Assembly (NCBI RefSeq): GCF_964275005.1
Contig: NC_092705.1
Span: forward strand, 7,676,641-7,740,640
Length of the DNA stretch: 64,000 nucleotides
Reading direction: 5' to 3'
Source of the DNA: Diadema setosum
Taxonomy: Eukaryota; Echinodermata; Echinoidea; Diadematoida; Diadematidae
Shown here: piece by piece, positions 22,091-33,669 of the stretch
Layout: each line of letters starts with the position of its first letter
Numbering within the stretch: the stretch's first letter is position 1
The notes under the pieces: model-generated
The model's input: the letters and a program-made list of their open reading frames with translations, nothing else
Databases searched by the model: none
What the model was told of the DNA's origin: nothing
Position numbers and translations under genes: made by a program

Positions 22091-22260
22091 GACTTCTAAA
22101 TTCATCAGAATATTTAAACCAAAAAGCAATGGTGGCCTTCCTAAGAAGGACACAGAGATTTTTTTTTCTTATAATCATTTACAATAAATTGTTGAAAATA
22201 AAATTATGTACGTATGTATTATGTAAGTGCACGTATGTACGTGTAGGTATGTAAAACAAA

Positions 22261-22950
22261 CTCCTAATGTACGTAAGAAGTATTATGTATGATCATTTGC
22301 ACCTCACCAGAAGCCCAACATGTCTGCCTTGATTTTGTGTTACAATGGTTTCGAAATTATTATATTCTGTTTTTGGTTTCAGTGATTCAATCGGAAAAGG
22401 AGACAGTTACATTAACAGACATTATCCCAGTATTGGCCGGTATTGGAGTGGCCTAGGCTTGCACGCGCGCATGCGCAAGCTGAGAAGCCTGTTCACGACG
22501 AACCGGGCTGGCCAGAAAATACACAAAAACGGCCAAAGATGGATGGTGACAGTCTGTTTTACAATTTCAAAAATTGCGGCAATAATGGAGCGAAATTAAT
22601 TTGAATTTGTGTTTCTCAAAAAAAGAAGAAGAGATATTTGTATAAATTTTAGTAGGTATTAAGCATAAATATTCATCACTGAATGATTTACGCCTTAAAA
22701 TCAAAATAACAAAGACAACACGTAAATACTCAATCGTAATTTACTATCGTAAATATTCAATCTTGAGTGATACACGTCATCAAAACCAAAGCAACAGCAA
22801 CAACAGCCATAACAACAACAACAACAACAACACAACGTATAATCGAACTCGGGAACATCCTGGTAAAGAGCCCTGTCACGTTTTTACAGCGATTGGTAGG
22901 CCTATGAGTAGTTATTCATTATACATGACGCAACTATTTTAGCGGTTGCC
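22261..22950. other. Spacer before KCTD unit 2; no gene
   Basis: Holds AACAACAAC-type runs near 22795-22835 and a short paired element, AATACTCAATCGTAAT/ATATTCAATCTTGAGT, near 22725-22770. No exon or domain recognised. Confidence 0.5.
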
Positions 22951-22954
22951 CTCT

Positions 22955-23284
22955 GTCAAAGTACATAATTATCTCAGCTAAAAGCAGTTCTCAGAAGGGC
23001 CCAAAATACATCATCCACCGTTTGGAATTTACCTGCACGTTTAGTGAAAACAGCGCTTCATGCCCATTGTATCGCAAGGATAAATAAGTGCCCTGTACAC
23101 TCACGACGAACTAATTGAAATAATGAAAATGCCGCACAGTGAATTTCCGCGTATCGTGTGATTACAAGTGCTGGAAAAGACATTTTGCTAAAAATTCCAG
23201 CTTCAACTTTGATCGCACAAGGCCTACCACGCACCGGTCACCTCTGTTCGCACGAGACATCGCTATAACAAAGCAGAAATTACA
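22955..23284 (+). promoter_or_regulatory. Conserved upstream region of KCTD copy 2
   Basis: The region aligns with the upstream regions of copies 3, 4 and 5. Shared boxes are CTGTCAAAGTACATAATTAT, CCACCGTTTGGAATTT (about 265 bp before the start), and AAGTGCCCTGTACACTC followed by ACGACGAAC (about 190 bp before the start). No typical TATA box was found. The start codon has a good context (ACAATGG). Confidence 0.5.
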
Positions 23285-23968
23285 ATGGACGACTTTGTTA
23301 ACATAAATGTCGGCGGAACGATATACACAGCGTCAAGGGCTACCCTTTGCCGTTTTCCTGATTCAATGCTTGGTTCAATGTTCAGCGACCGACTGCCGTC
23401 CACTCGAGATGAAAAGGGGAATTACCTAATCGATGGGGACGGTCCCTTGTTCAGACATGTCCTGAACTTTCTTCGCAGGTCAGCCTTAGTTCTTTCAGAA
23501 GACTTCAAGGAACTGGACATGCTTGCCCAGGAGGCTGACTATTACCAGATTAACGAATTGATTGACGCCGTCACCCAACTCAGAAATGAAAAGGAGGAGG
23601 CAGAAAAGAGACAAGAATTTCTTGAGGTACAGTTGATACATTCGACCAGCAGAACATTCCGGTGGAAAATATTTGGTAGGTTGGCTACTTTACAGGAGAT
23701 CCCTGCCCTTACCCCATTTGTCGGAAATCATTCTAGGGTGCAAACCAATAGCGAGATTTATGGTATTCGTATATTGGGTTACGGTGCAAATAATAAGCCG
23801 CAAATGAATCGTATTAAACTCTATGAACAAATAGCACAGATTGGTTTTAAGCTTGTATCTCTATCGTCAAGAGGAGGCGATAGTCACAGATATCATGATA
23901 GTGTCGACAGGTTTCTTTATTCCAGGGATGCTAAGACAACGTTTGGTACAGATCCCTCGGCAAAATAG
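23285..23968 (+). CDS. KCTD copy 2: BTB/POZ protein, KCTD6/11/21-like
   Basis: Intronless gene for 227 residues. The BTB/T1 domain (residues 1-98) is nearly identical to the other copies; SEDFKELDMLAQEADYYQI shows its end, with Ser where the others have Pro. The linker is short (EKEEAEKRQEFLE). The C-terminal domain keeps the framework WKIFG, QEIPAL, IKLYEQIAQIGFKLVSLSSR and DAKT, but nearly everything between has changed relative to copy 1. It ends DRFLYSRDAKT where the others have DRWIFARDAKT or close variants. By family it would act as a Cullin-3 adaptor; its substrate is unknown. The start at 23285 aligns with all other copies. Confidence 0.9.
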   Translation: MDDFVNINVGGTIYTASRATLCRFPDSMLGSMFSDRLPSTRDEKGNYLIDGDGPLFRHVLNFLRRSALVLSEDFKELDMLAQEADYYQINELIDAVTQLRNEKEEAEKRQEFLEVQLIHSTSRTFRWKIFGRLATLQEIPALTPFVGNHSRVQTNSEIYGIRILGYGANNKPQMNRIKLYEQIAQIGFKLVSLSSRGGDSHRYHDSVDRFLYSRDAKTTFGTDPSAK

Positions 23969-24055
23969 CAGCAGTTTACTATTCAAACAAATGTAAGCAA
24001 TGTAGGTAGATTGCACAATGATAACTCCAATGTGAATAGAAACAATGTACTAGTA
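23969..24055 (+). repeat. Conserved sequence just after the stop, unit 2
   Basis: AGCAGCAGTTTACTATTCAA followed by ACAAATGTAAGC is nearly the same as the sequence after the stop of copies 3 and 4 and recognisable after copy 1. This is probably 3-prime untranslated sequence. Confidence 0.5.
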
Positions 24056-24233
24056 CAGTGGACTCTCGTTAGATAACGAAGTCCTCAGGCATGTCAGGAG
24101 TGGCAGTTTTCTTTCTCTATATCGAAATTTCGTTGCAACTGCAATTTCGTTACAATTTTGTGGCCTGAATTTTTACTTCGTTGTAACCGGAATTTAATTC
24201 ACTATAACAACCGTGTCAAAGGGTAGTGCACTG
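24056..24233. mobile_element. Small pogo/Tigger-like relic
   Basis: Begins CAGTGGACTCTCGTTAGATA after a TA and ends with GTAGTGCACTG. Several CGTTGCAACTG/CGTTACAAT/CGTTGTAACCG words lie inside. It looks like an eroded relative of the element at 8266-8800. The right flank is no longer TA. Confidence 0.5.
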
Positions 24234-24786
24234 CTGGTCTACTAGTAGTTGTAGTTTAGTTGAGGACAAGCTGATTTTACTACAACACATGTTTCCCATA
24301 TAATGGCAGACATTTGCCCGAGTACTGAGTATGCTCGGTACTATATAGGTCTTTGCAGAGGGTTAAGATAGAGTTCCTATTCTATGACTTACTGCCTCAT
24401 CTTCCAGTATTAGGAAAGCCAAAGTAGTCTGTCCATTTCTACTACGTGTATTTCCATCTCTAGTTGACTTCAAATGAAAGTGGAAAACATGAGCAGTGTT
24501 TCTTCCATGACGCAAAAGTTATAGTTTTAGAACAACTGAAATGATTTCTCTATTATTCATCAAATTCATAGAGAGCGCATACACTCCAACGCAAATTTGG
24601 GAAATGTCTGGTATAACACACATGCGAAAAAAACAATTATACATACGGTAAGAATTAGGATAATGTGCGTCATTTTACACACAGAATAATAATATACGAT
24701 GCTTATGTAGTGGTCTTAAGTTCAAAGTTAAAATCATTAATTGTCATGCACCCAGGCATAAAAATCGTCTTAATATTCTCCAAATA

Positions 24787-24969
24787 CAGTGGAAACTCAG
24801 TATCATGAAATCCTTGGGGCTAAGATAATTTGTTCTTTATGTCAGATATTTTGTTATACGGTACATGACATCAGGAGTCAACAAACAATACAAAACAAAG
24901 GAAATGAATTCATTCGGATCGGAGAAATTAGTTTGTTATATCAGATTTCTTTACATCGAGTTTCCACTG
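24787..24969. mobile_element. MITE with CAGTGGAAACTC ends
   Basis: Left end CAGTGGAAACTCAGTAT and right end in reverse CAGTGGAAACTCGATGT, with TA on both sides (24785-24786, 24970-24971). The 183-bp element has the classic pogo/Tigger type of end. Interior has no gene. It is not seen at the matching place in units 3 and 4. Confidence 0.75.
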
Positions 24970-25122
24970 TATACAAAAATACATATAATATGCAAAAGGA
25001 AATAGAACAATACAACTTAATGACAAATATACACGTTGACAAAATACATAATTCAACTCATTAGATATTGCACTTGGTCCCTGCGCATGCATGTTCTCGG
25101 CTTCCAAACAATTCTGATTTTA

Positions 25123-25159
25123 ACACACACACACACACACACACACATACACACACACA
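25123..25159 (+). repeat. (CA)n microsatellite
   Basis: About 18 CA units with one interruption. It lies about 50 bases before a dispersed repeat. Confidence 0.9.
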
Positions 25160-25224
25160 TCCCACACTCATCCACACTCTTTTTTGTGTGTGTCGTCACT
25201 GGGTATAAGTCTACGAAGATGGAC

Positions 25225-25295
25225 AGAAGAGGGATCTGGGCGTGGGAGAGGGTTTCCCCCTCGAACACGAGGGAGCTTTTGCAATTTTAGAACTA
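25225..25295. repeat. Dispersed hairpin repeat (GGGAG...CCCCCTC type)
   Basis: GGCGTGGGAGAGGGTTTCCC followed by CCCTCGAACACGAGGGAGCT and TTTGCAATTTTAGAACT. The first part pairs with the second as a short hairpin. Similar sequences are at 29820-29890 (reverse), 34975-35040, 39210-39310, 39515-39570, 42330-42390, 46105-46180, 58750-58815 and 58980-59045. Confidence 0.6.
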
Positions 25296-27561
25296 AAAGA
25301 AAACAAAGTGGTCCTAATACAATGTAAAAGGTGGGACCCACTTTTTAAGTAGGACCTCTTTGTTAAGGGCCTACCTTCGTTTTGAATATTTTAGCCATTT
25401 CAAAACCGATATTCATCTAGTACACTTTTAATTCATCTAATATCCCCATATTAACCTAAAGTATGATATCCCTTCAAAAGTACTATGCAGTGAGCGTGGT
25501 CGGAGCTTTCCCCTTCTATGATAACTAAAACTTCACTTTACAATAGATCTGCATTGTCAGAGTTTGCAATCAATATTTCTTTTCACAATAATTTAAACAG
25601 TGGTTAGAACACCAATTAACAAGCTTAATTATTTCCTTCTTGGAAATTATTTATTATATTATGTTTTTCATCTTCTAATATCGATCTGTTAACATGACAA
25701 GATCTCTTGGAAATTTTGCTACCATCTGCAAACATAAATAAAAACGAAGCTATGGTGAAGGAACATACAGTGTATATCATTAGACTGAATGATGATATGT
25801 AAGAGGGGTCTCGTAGCATATAATTTGCATTGATTGGTAAGTCAAGCATAGGAGATAAACGCTTCCATCATTCTCAGACTGTTGTCATGCTAACTGTCTT
25901 ACCAGGGATGACCTTTACCTTGAAACAATACATTTGTGTTTATGTTATGTTTTCATATAAAAATGCTCTAATCCCTCCAACAGCATTTTCTGCATTGTCG
26001 TTGGCAAGGCAACCACCACATTTTAGATGAAATATGACTTTGAATGACCAATATCTTGGAGGCTAACGAAATTGAACTTAAATTATACGTGCTCAGATAC
26101 TCCTTATAAGTTTTTACATTATTTGATTGCAAATACACATTATTTTGCTCCTTTTTATTGTAAATGTCAAATGTCACATTGGCATCGGACAAATTTATTG
26201 TTTGCATGGCATTAAACGACAAAGAGTTCGATTGCATTTGGACAGACAACTCTGATTCTATAAATTGGTTCACTTTTGTCACTTTTAATACTGTATACTG
26301 TATTGAGATTGTGTGTTATTGTTCAAAAAAGAAAAAGAAAATGAAAAAAAGAGAGTTGGAAACGGATGCATACGTCAGAGGAAGACTAGGCCTTAGTTAT
26401 GCAGCTGAATGAATAATTAGAAATCAATGAATTTAGTCATTTGTTTTAATTCTAAAGCTATTTGATTGGAAGCACGTATTTTTCGTAAAAATGTCACCAT
26501 GGCAATGGAAAAAGACATCACAGAATCTAACTTTAAATGTAATTGAACACGTAATTTCAAATCTATAAGTTTGCCAATTTTCGTTCATTGTAGTACAATA
26601 ATTGTATGATCGGAAATAATAAAATGTTACCTTTCCAACGGAAAACACGTCAGAATTCCAAAAGACTTAATACAATCTACTTAGAATATGTCTGAAATAG
26701 TGGGCTTTGCTGCTTTGCTTTAGACCAGTGGTGTATAATACCTTATTTGTTGAACATAAATTCAGCTTGCATTATTTCATTCTTGATTAATTTGCTTGTG
26801 TCAGTAGATAAATTGTAGTATGCTACTTCATCTTTGACACCTTGCAAACCAATGGGACTAATATCCCTTTTCACTAATTTTCCTTTGTATAGAGCGTTTA
26901 TTTAATCACTGTACAATGTATGTTCTTCTTCTTAATATAGGGCATAGAGAGTGTTGAAACTTAATGTGAGCTTGGTATAGAAACAACCACTGTGCAAATT
27001 TGAATCCGTATTAAAGATGGTAAGTGTACATTGTTAGATACACAAATGTGAATAGTTATTATAAAAATGTTGCCACACTAAACCGTTTATAATAACAGTT
27101 TAATGAGAAAAAAACCCTGATATCTCCTTATGTTTTAGGCTTTATTGTAAAAATTGTATATGGTAGGATAAATTGTGATACAACGGACCTACACACTTGA
27201 ACATCAAATGTGATATCTTGACCTTTTTTCAAATCACTGCTCCCAAAGGTCCTCGAAGACTTGCATGCATGATTGTATGTTTTTTTTTTGTTTTGTTTAA
27301 GTCTTTTTGTTTGTATGAATCTGGATAAAATCTTTCTTCGCGTGTAAAAAAAAAAAAAAAAAACTGATTATATTGTAAGCAGCAATAAAAGAGTGGAATA
27401 CACAGATTATAGTTCCCTTTGCTTTTATACGTTTCATTGAAAATACGATGCTGATATTCATTGAAATTCAAATAAAAAAAAAAGATAACGTGGTTGTAAG
27501 GTGTGTGTGTTCTATTATGTCTGCTCTCGGTACACGGCCTGCCGGCGCCACGTTTTGAAAA

Positions 27562-27563
27562 GT

Positions 27564-27608
<45 letters not shown>
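27562..27608 (+). repeat. (GT)n microsatellite
   Basis: More than 20 GT units with one early interruption. It lies at the same place as GT repeats in unit 3 (48614-48631) and unit 4 (61561-61568), so the repeat is older than the duplications. Confidence 0.9.
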
Positions 27609-27610
<2 letters not shown>

Positions 27611-27904
27611 GGAGAGTGTAAATAATACCAAAACAGATGAATGCTACATTTTGAAAGATATCACTAAAATTATGTGTGTGTGGGGGGGGGGGTAGGGCAG
27701 TTTATATTATTTCTGGTACCACTTCCGCGTTTTATTAGCTAAGAAGTAACAAAAAAACAAAGAAACAAAAAAACCTTTAGCGCAACTTTCTGCTGCCAAT
27801 CCGGGTTTCCGTCCAGCTGACAGGTCAAAAAAGAGAAAGAAAAAAAGAAAAAAAAAAGAGAAAACACTTTCGAAGTGAAAAAAAAAATAAAGAGGAAAGG
27901 GTGT

Positions 27905-28010
27905 TTTTGTTTCTTTTTTTTTGTGGGGGGGGGGGGGCATGTGGTTATACACCTCTGTATTCATACATATTATACCCCCCCCAAAAAAAAAAAAAAAAAA
28001 AAATCGTGTG
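27905..28010. repeat. T/G and C/A homopolymer switches
   Basis: T run then 13 G (27914-27937), followed about 40 bases later by 8 C then 21 A (27975-28003), and then a GTGTGGGGGCCTAG segment. Units 3 (49370-49470) and 4 (62632-62745) hold the same arrangement with different run lengths. Confidence 0.85.
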
Positions 28011-28479
28011 GGGGCCTAGTCTCCCGGTTCCCGCGGCCCTGCTGTAAACTAACAAAACAGACAGACAAACAAATAAGATTAAAGCCTTTCATTATGCAAA
28101 CCTGCAGAAAACATCTGACATAACAATTGTCCTCAACAAACACAGAGAAAATTACGACAATGTATTTATAAATACCTTTGTAAACGCACTTCAAGAATAT
28201 CACCCAAGAATATCAACCATAAAAAATTGATTATATATCTTGAAAGATAACATATACGTGTCTTGCATTTTTACAGTTGCATCACAAAGACAGCGTACAG
28301 TCCTAGTGACAGTTAACAAATTATATGATATCTTTTTTTATTACACTTATATCGTAATCACTATGCTCTGTTCTCTCCCCCCGTTTCCCCCGTCCCCTCT
28401 TTTTCCTGTACATTTTTTTCCTTTCATCATTGTCTTCCAAACCGATTGATACTTGTCATACATGTCATACATGTCATTT

Positions 28480-29540
28480 AACGATCCTAGCTACGGGAGG
28501 GAGAGACTTGAAACCTGGTTGCTCTATAAGCGCTGTAGTGTTGGAAATTTGCCTGGCTCTTTTGGTCAGGCTTTGAATTGCAAGAGAATGTGGTACATGG
28601 TACTTAGGCATCCTTATTAGATTTGATATGACAAAGTCATCGATGTTTTAGTGCGGAGATGCGTACAATGTATGAACTTCCATAAACACCACCAACTAGT
28701 GTACATGACAGTATCGCAGTCGAATTAGTGAAGTGGTTACTACAAATTACAATTTTGTATCAAAATATTTACATTTATTGAAACATTAAAATCAGTTCTG
28801 CTTGTGTGTCACACCTCCCAAGTCAATTAAATAATTAAGCATTACTAATTAAGCAATTTACCTACGCACGTATTCGTAAACACAATAAAAAATCTAGTAA
28901 AATTATGAGTGATGTATTCTAATGTGATATATCCTGACGTATGTATTTTCCCCTCATAAAAAAAAAATACAGAAGAATGATTTTCGCAAGGCAACAAGTG
29001 CCTCATGTTCGGGAATGGTGCAGACATAATAACTATCCTACCATCAGATGTCCACTGTATGCCTACATTGTCCACCGTCTTGCTGTCACAACTAGCAGTG
29101 ACTGGGGAGACGGCGCCGTATAAGAACACGAGAAAAGCATGAAGTTTTCCGTTTGCTTTCTTTCTAAATATACCTGTTATTGGTGAGTTCCACTTCTTAT
29201 CGGGTTAAATCAACACGCGTCAAGAACTTTTATTGTGCTAACGGCTGTAAAATAGAGACTACCTCTTTGCTGTCAATGCAGTGTGTTCACGAATCTTCCT
29301 GAATGGATAGGCGACAAGAACGTGACATTGAACGCCACTAAAAAAAAAAAAAAAAATGTTTTGTTATGCATACTGACTTCGCATGACGCCTGGTAGCATC
29401 CCATTGGGTTTGGCAAGTTGAGACTCTTTATTGTTTCTATGGCTTGGTCTACTAAGATTTCTCCAAGACATGTTGCGATAATTTTGTATGTTCCTCAAAA
29501 ATACTACTCTTGTATTCTAAAGCATAGTGCCTGTTTGGTT
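28480..29540. repeat. KCTD unit 2 downstream flank, second part
   Basis: Aligns with 49910-51560 of unit 3: ACGATCCTAGCTACGGGAG, TTTGCCTGGCTCTTTTGGTC, CATGAAGTTTTCC, and CAGTGTGTTCACGAATCTTC appear in the same order. In unit 4 this part is absent because the unit ends at about 63050. No gene recognised. Confidence 0.7.
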
Positions 29541-29559
29541 GGTTTGTTATCTAATGTTT

Positions 29560-29985
29560 CCACCATGACCAGTGTCAGAGCTACCAAGTCTCACGCATTC
29601 TGCGTGAGACCCAAGCATTTAGGGTCTGTCTCACGATCTCACGCATGGCACCCGTTTTTCCTCACGCATTTGGCGAAGTCTGCAACTTGAGCCTATAATG
29701 TGGAGCATATGTATAGCTCAACAGATTAAAGTGATAGTTGCAATTGAAGGTATATTTCCTTTACGTCTTTCAAAATAAGTAAAAAAAGTATGCACCTGAT
29801 CGCACCATTAAGGGCTAAAAATTGAAAAAGCTCCCTACCGTGGGAGGCCACAGGGGGAAAAACCCCTCCTAAACCCTCGCTTGCGCGCACATTCGCGCGC
29901 CGAGATTCCGAGCGGTGCAGAGTCATGAAAATCTCACTCACAAAAAATGTTTTGAACTTGGCATCCTGCAGTGTGGTAAGAGTGT
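29560..29985 (-). repeat. Dispersed repeat, copy in reverse orientation (pairs with 34893-35290)
   Basis: The segment is the reverse complement of 34893-35290 over about 400 bp. Landmarks are GTCTCACGCAGA, GCAACTTGAGCC, TAAAGTGATAGTTGCAATTG, GCACCTGATCGCACCATTAA, GGGAGGCCACAGGGGG and GCGCACATTCGCGCG. The inner sequence carries the GGGAG hairpin repeat. Neither copy has a coding frame; no terminal duplication was found. Confidence 0.7.
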
Positions 29986-30005
29986 TAAGAACTTCCAATA
30001 CTTGT

Positions 30006-30009
<4 letters not shown>

Positions 30010-30039
<30 letters not shown>
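30010..30039 (+). repeat. (GA)n microsatellite
   Basis: About 15 GA units. Confidence 0.9.
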
Positions 30040-30099
30040 CAGTTCTTTTGATATTATGTCTTTGTTCAACTTTACAGGTCAGGTGCATTTTTTGGGCAT

Positions 30100-30838
30100 T
30101 TTTGGCAGTGAAAAAAAAAAGTGAATGCTCTAAATTGTTCCAAATATTGAAGGGAATTGATTATTCCCTTCTAGGAATAAAAATATTGTAGAATTTGAGC
30201 GAAAATATTGGCATTATTGAGCCTGTCCCAAATTTTGCTTTAGATATCTCAATAAGAATGCAAACTTTGGGACAATTTTGTGTAGAAAACATATGGCTGA
30301 AGAGCAAATCTCAGATTTAGTGAGACCTAAAACAAAATGGCTGCCTTGTCCCAAATTTTGATGAGATCTCTAGAGAGAGAGAGAAAGAGAGTATTTCATT
30401 CACGGTTGATTTCTCTGCAAGAAAAACGAATTACATCACTAACTCGTGCAAAGAAAGACGGGTTCAATGTGATTGAGATGTTTTCAGTGTTTCAGAATTC
30501 AAATGACCGAAGTACAATAGTTTGAGGGGGAGAACACAAGTATTTGACATGGCAATTTCTGCGCGTAGCCGTACTACTTAGTTGAAGCACGCCATCTATC
30601 GATAAATATTGTACACAAATCAGAACTCCCCATACCACAGACTACTTAGTATACACGTCTGTCATCTTCCCCCTCCCTCTCTTCCTTTTCTTTTTGTTCA
30701 CCTTCACTCCTCTTTCTCCTTCCTTCCTTCTATCTGTTTATTTATCTCTTTCTTACCTCCTAATTTTAGCCTCCGTCACACACGTTATTGGATATGAGTG
30801 TTTATCAGTCGTTTCAATAATAATTATGTAGGCCCTAT
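30100..30838. other. Unit 2 spacer; no gene
   Basis: AT-rich DNA with a pyrimidine-rich segment at 30665-30770. The words TGTCCCAAATTTTG occur twice (about 30225 and 30345) as part of a short degenerate repeat. No domain or exon recognised. Confidence 0.5.
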
Positions 30839-31587
30839 GAAAGAGTAGCAAAGTTCATTGTTTCCCACAATAGAAAGTATCTTTTATTTGTCCTTGTCCT
30901 TGTCTTAGTGTATGAGACTGAATGTACGTGGGTAATTCCATAAAAAGGGTACCACTGGTTAAACGTCCCCTTCTATATAAGTTTCATCATGTCATTGCTT
31001 AGAAAGTACAAGCCTAACAGTAATTTTACTCTTGAGTACTGTATTCCATATTCCTTTTTGGAGGCAAACAAAATTTGCTACAAAGTACCAGGCACATTTT
31101 CATCAAAAGGAATTGTGCAATATCATGTTTTGTGGTAAAATTGTGACATTTTTACTGTAATACCAATTTGATAGATTTACATCTATGGGTGGATGTATTT
31201 AAATGGTTCAAAAATGATAGAAAACAAGCAAATTTTGAATACTATATACAAAAGTCATGCATCTTTATGATGTATTTTTTCCTTTTTTTTTCTTTTTGCA
31301 CTAGTGAATCTCAAAATTAAGTACAATTTACCTACGTAAGATTTGGTGTCCAGAAAATTGCTTACACGAGGAACCTTAACTTATGAGAGTGGAATCCACA
31401 TTAAGCACCGATGCTGAACTCTTTGTTGTTGTTTTGGGGGCATTCACATATAGTCTTAAAGACTTTGAGAGAATATTGGATGAAAAAAAGAACAAACATG
31501 AAAGGCACGATCAATTGTACAAATTTTCACATGGTTTTGGTGTCCCGCGAATTTTTACGTCGCCCAGGGCGCGGGACAGCTCAATTT

Positions 31588-31608
31588 TGTGTGTGTGTGT
31601 GTGTGTGG

Positions 31609-31640
<32 letters not shown>

Positions 31641-31649
31641 GTGTGTGTG
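31588..31649 (+). repeat. (GT)n microsatellite, left part of a split repeat
   Basis: About 30 units with two interruptions. The matching repeat in unit 1 (11455-11487) is continuous; here the right part lies after the LINE at 32855-32871 and contains GC units. Confidence 0.9.
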
Positions 31650-32854
31650 AGCAATCGGTGGAAACATATAAACATTTATTTTGGAAGTGTGTGTATGTTA
31701 GGAATTTGTGGCAGAAAATGATAGATAGGTTTGAGATGGTAGATCTTCGAAATATAGAATGGAGTGATGTTCATTTTGGTGTTATGGGAAGGGATCCAAA
31801 AATAAAACTACATAATACAATAATTTTCATTTTGAAATATATTATTTTTAGATCTAGGTCGCAGGGAAAAATTTCTACTTTTGAGGAAATTTGTAAAAGA
31901 ATAATGAGTTTTCGGGATGAAGAAAAAGAAATTGCTTTAAAAAGAAATAAGTTGGGATTACATTTGCTGAAATGGGAAAATGTTTCTGGAACAAGAGCTA
32001 AAGTATTGCTTTGTTTTGTTTTTCGTTTTTTTTTAGTACAGCGTAGTTATCAGTAATGAAGGCAATATGATGTGTTATTGGCCGCGTGCGGGGAGGAGTA
32101 AGTTTTTTTTTGTTGGCATAGAGGTTATAAGATTTTATCAGTAATTAGGAGTTTGATGAGGTTTATTTGATGATTTTGAATGTGAATTTGGAGCGGTATT
32201 TGGGTGCGGGCGGACGATGCTTTTCTGCATACGGTCCATTACACGCTTGTATGTTTTATGTATCAATCAACATGTGGAAGTCGTTTTCATTAGAAAGGAA
32301 GGTGGTATCGCTTCGGGTGTTTTGTGTGTGGGCTGTATGGTTGTGTGTGTGGGTGTGTGTGTGTGTGTGTGTGTGTGGTGTGGGTGTATGTGTTTGGTGA
32401 ATATGTGTGTTGGTGCTTGGTGTGTATGTGTGTGGTGGTTGTGGGTGTATTTGTTTGTTGGTTGTGGGTGTGGGTGTGGGGTAGGTTTTAGTGAATCGGG
32501 GTTGGTGGGGATGGGGATTTGATTTTCAATGAAATGATTTCATTCTAGTTTTGTATAACGTATTTTTGTTGCTTTTTTATGTACATACCCTTGTAAGTGT
32601 GAGTAACATGATTCAGTGCAGTCAAAGGTGTTTTTTTTTTTGTACATGTCAATATTTTCTCGTGAAGAAATGGTCAGTAGGATTGATTTATAATCGAGTT
32701 GTTATGTTCAAGAGAGATGATCGGCAGTATAAGTTGACAAATGGATTTGTATTTTTGAATGGCATTTCTACTGTTTTATGTTCATGTTACACTCAAAATG
32801 GGTTGATTTATGAATGATTTGAATGAAATCAATAAAATATCATTGAAAAAAAAA
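31650..32854 (+). mobile_element. LINE D: 5-prime-truncated LINE inserted in the GT repeat
   Basis: An open frame of about 130 codons encodes the C-terminal end of a LINE polyprotein, with SVETYKHLFWKCVYVRNLWQ (cysteine/histidine motif), ISTFEEICKRIM and ALKRNKLGLHLLKW. This pattern is common at the end of L1/Tx1-like LINE proteins in marine animals. After the stop at about 32056 comes a GT-rich 3-prime untranslated region of about 790 bp, then AATAAAATATCATTG and a 9-bp poly(A) tail (32846-32854). It is absent from the homologous site in unit 1. The GT repeat on each side hides any target duplication. Confidence 0.8.
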
Positions 32855-33472
32855 GTGTGTGCGCGCGCGCTAAGACAATTATTGCACCTCATTCGCGTAT
32901 TTTACAACGTAGCTGTGGCTTCTTTGTAATAGACCAGTGTCGCAACTGACCGTTGTCAGTGTTGATTTGAAAAACCAAAAACAACAGCAACAACAACAAC
33001 AACAACAACAGCAACAACAACAACAACAATTGATGCCGAAGAATATTCGGTGCCTCGCTGAACCTTGGCGAATACTTTTCCTGGCCTAAAGTTGGGGTTG
33101 TGTGAATCTTTGAATAGTAATGTACTTGATGCTTTATTTCAAAATGACCACTTGTATTGAAACAAACATAAAACTACATGTAGTGTAAAGTAGATATTAA
33201 GATATGCCAAAATGGAAGGTTCCTCATGTACATGTAAAGGGGAATCCCGTTATAACGAGATCGTCGGTTTCAGGTGATTTTTCTCGTTATATCCGGATTC
33301 TCGCTGTGTCTGAACACTTGTGGAAAGTACTTTATACAGTAAACATGCTCTGTTAAACTTGGGTTACATGTTGATGAACAGAAAAAAAACAACAACAGGA
33401 AATGTGACTAGAAAATGAGAGAGCATTCTTGAAATACATATACATAATTAGGCTTGCAATAATTATATCAAT

Positions 33473-33473
<1 letters not shown>

Positions 33474-33516
<43 letters not shown>
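33474..33516. repeat. (AT)n microsatellite, left border of the inverted duplication
   Basis: About 21 AT units directly left of the inverted repeat at 33525-33669. Confidence 0.9.
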
Positions 33517-33521
<5 letters not shown>

Positions 33522-33524
33522 GAA

Positions 33525-33669
33525 GGAGTCTCAAATAGGCCATCTGTCGATCCAACAAGAAGGTTTTAATTCACAAAATTTTCAATCCGCCTCGGGCCTT
33601 TGTCAGTGTTGAAAATTTTGTGAATAAAGACTTTCTTGTTGGATCGATAGATGGCATGTTTGAGACTCC
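33525..33669. repeat. Long inverted repeat between two AT tracts
   Basis: Left arm GGAGTCTCAAATAGGCCATC through TTTTCAA and right arm TTGAAAATTTTGTGAATAAA through TTTGAGACTCC match over about 60 bases; the loop is TCCGCCTCGGGCCTTTGTCA-like. Unit 1 (12110-12205) carries the loop and right arm only, so the left arm was added in unit 2. Confidence 0.8.

Larger units (their letters stand above)
17005..22200 (+). mobile_element. LINE B: decayed non-LTR retrotransposon with RNase H, plus strand
   Basis: In order it holds an ORF1 with three CCHC zinc knuckles, an AP endonuclease, a reverse transcriptase, an RNase H domain and a C-terminal cysteine motif. This is the layout of I-group LINEs; ORF1 is of the Jockey/X-element type. 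It looks almost full length (about 5.2 kb) but has many frame changes and stops, and the RT catalytic box reads YADIW instead of YADD, so it is dead. The 3-prime end is followed by a run of ACGTATGT-type repeats to about 22260. It abuts the cut-off 5-prime end of LINE A head-to-head. Confidence 0.8.
24240..28480. repeat. KCTD unit 2 downstream flank, first part
   Basis: Runs parallel to the flanks of units 3 (44690-49920) and 4 (57360-63050). Landmarks in order: ATTAGGAAAGCCAAAG, TTTGGGAAATG, the short hairpin near 25230, TACCAGGGATGACCTTTACC near 25900, and TGCAAACCTGCAGAAAACATCTGAC near 28100. No conserved coding frame was found. The open frames here differ between units or are low-complexity. 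Units 3 and 4 carry extra sequence near 47330-48060. Confidence 0.75.

Noticed and set aside
31383-31721. Frames with repeated CVCVCV near GT repeats (also 25053, 32167, 41332)
   Set aside because: GT or CA dinucleotide repeats read as Cys-Val; the part after 31650 belongs to LINE D.
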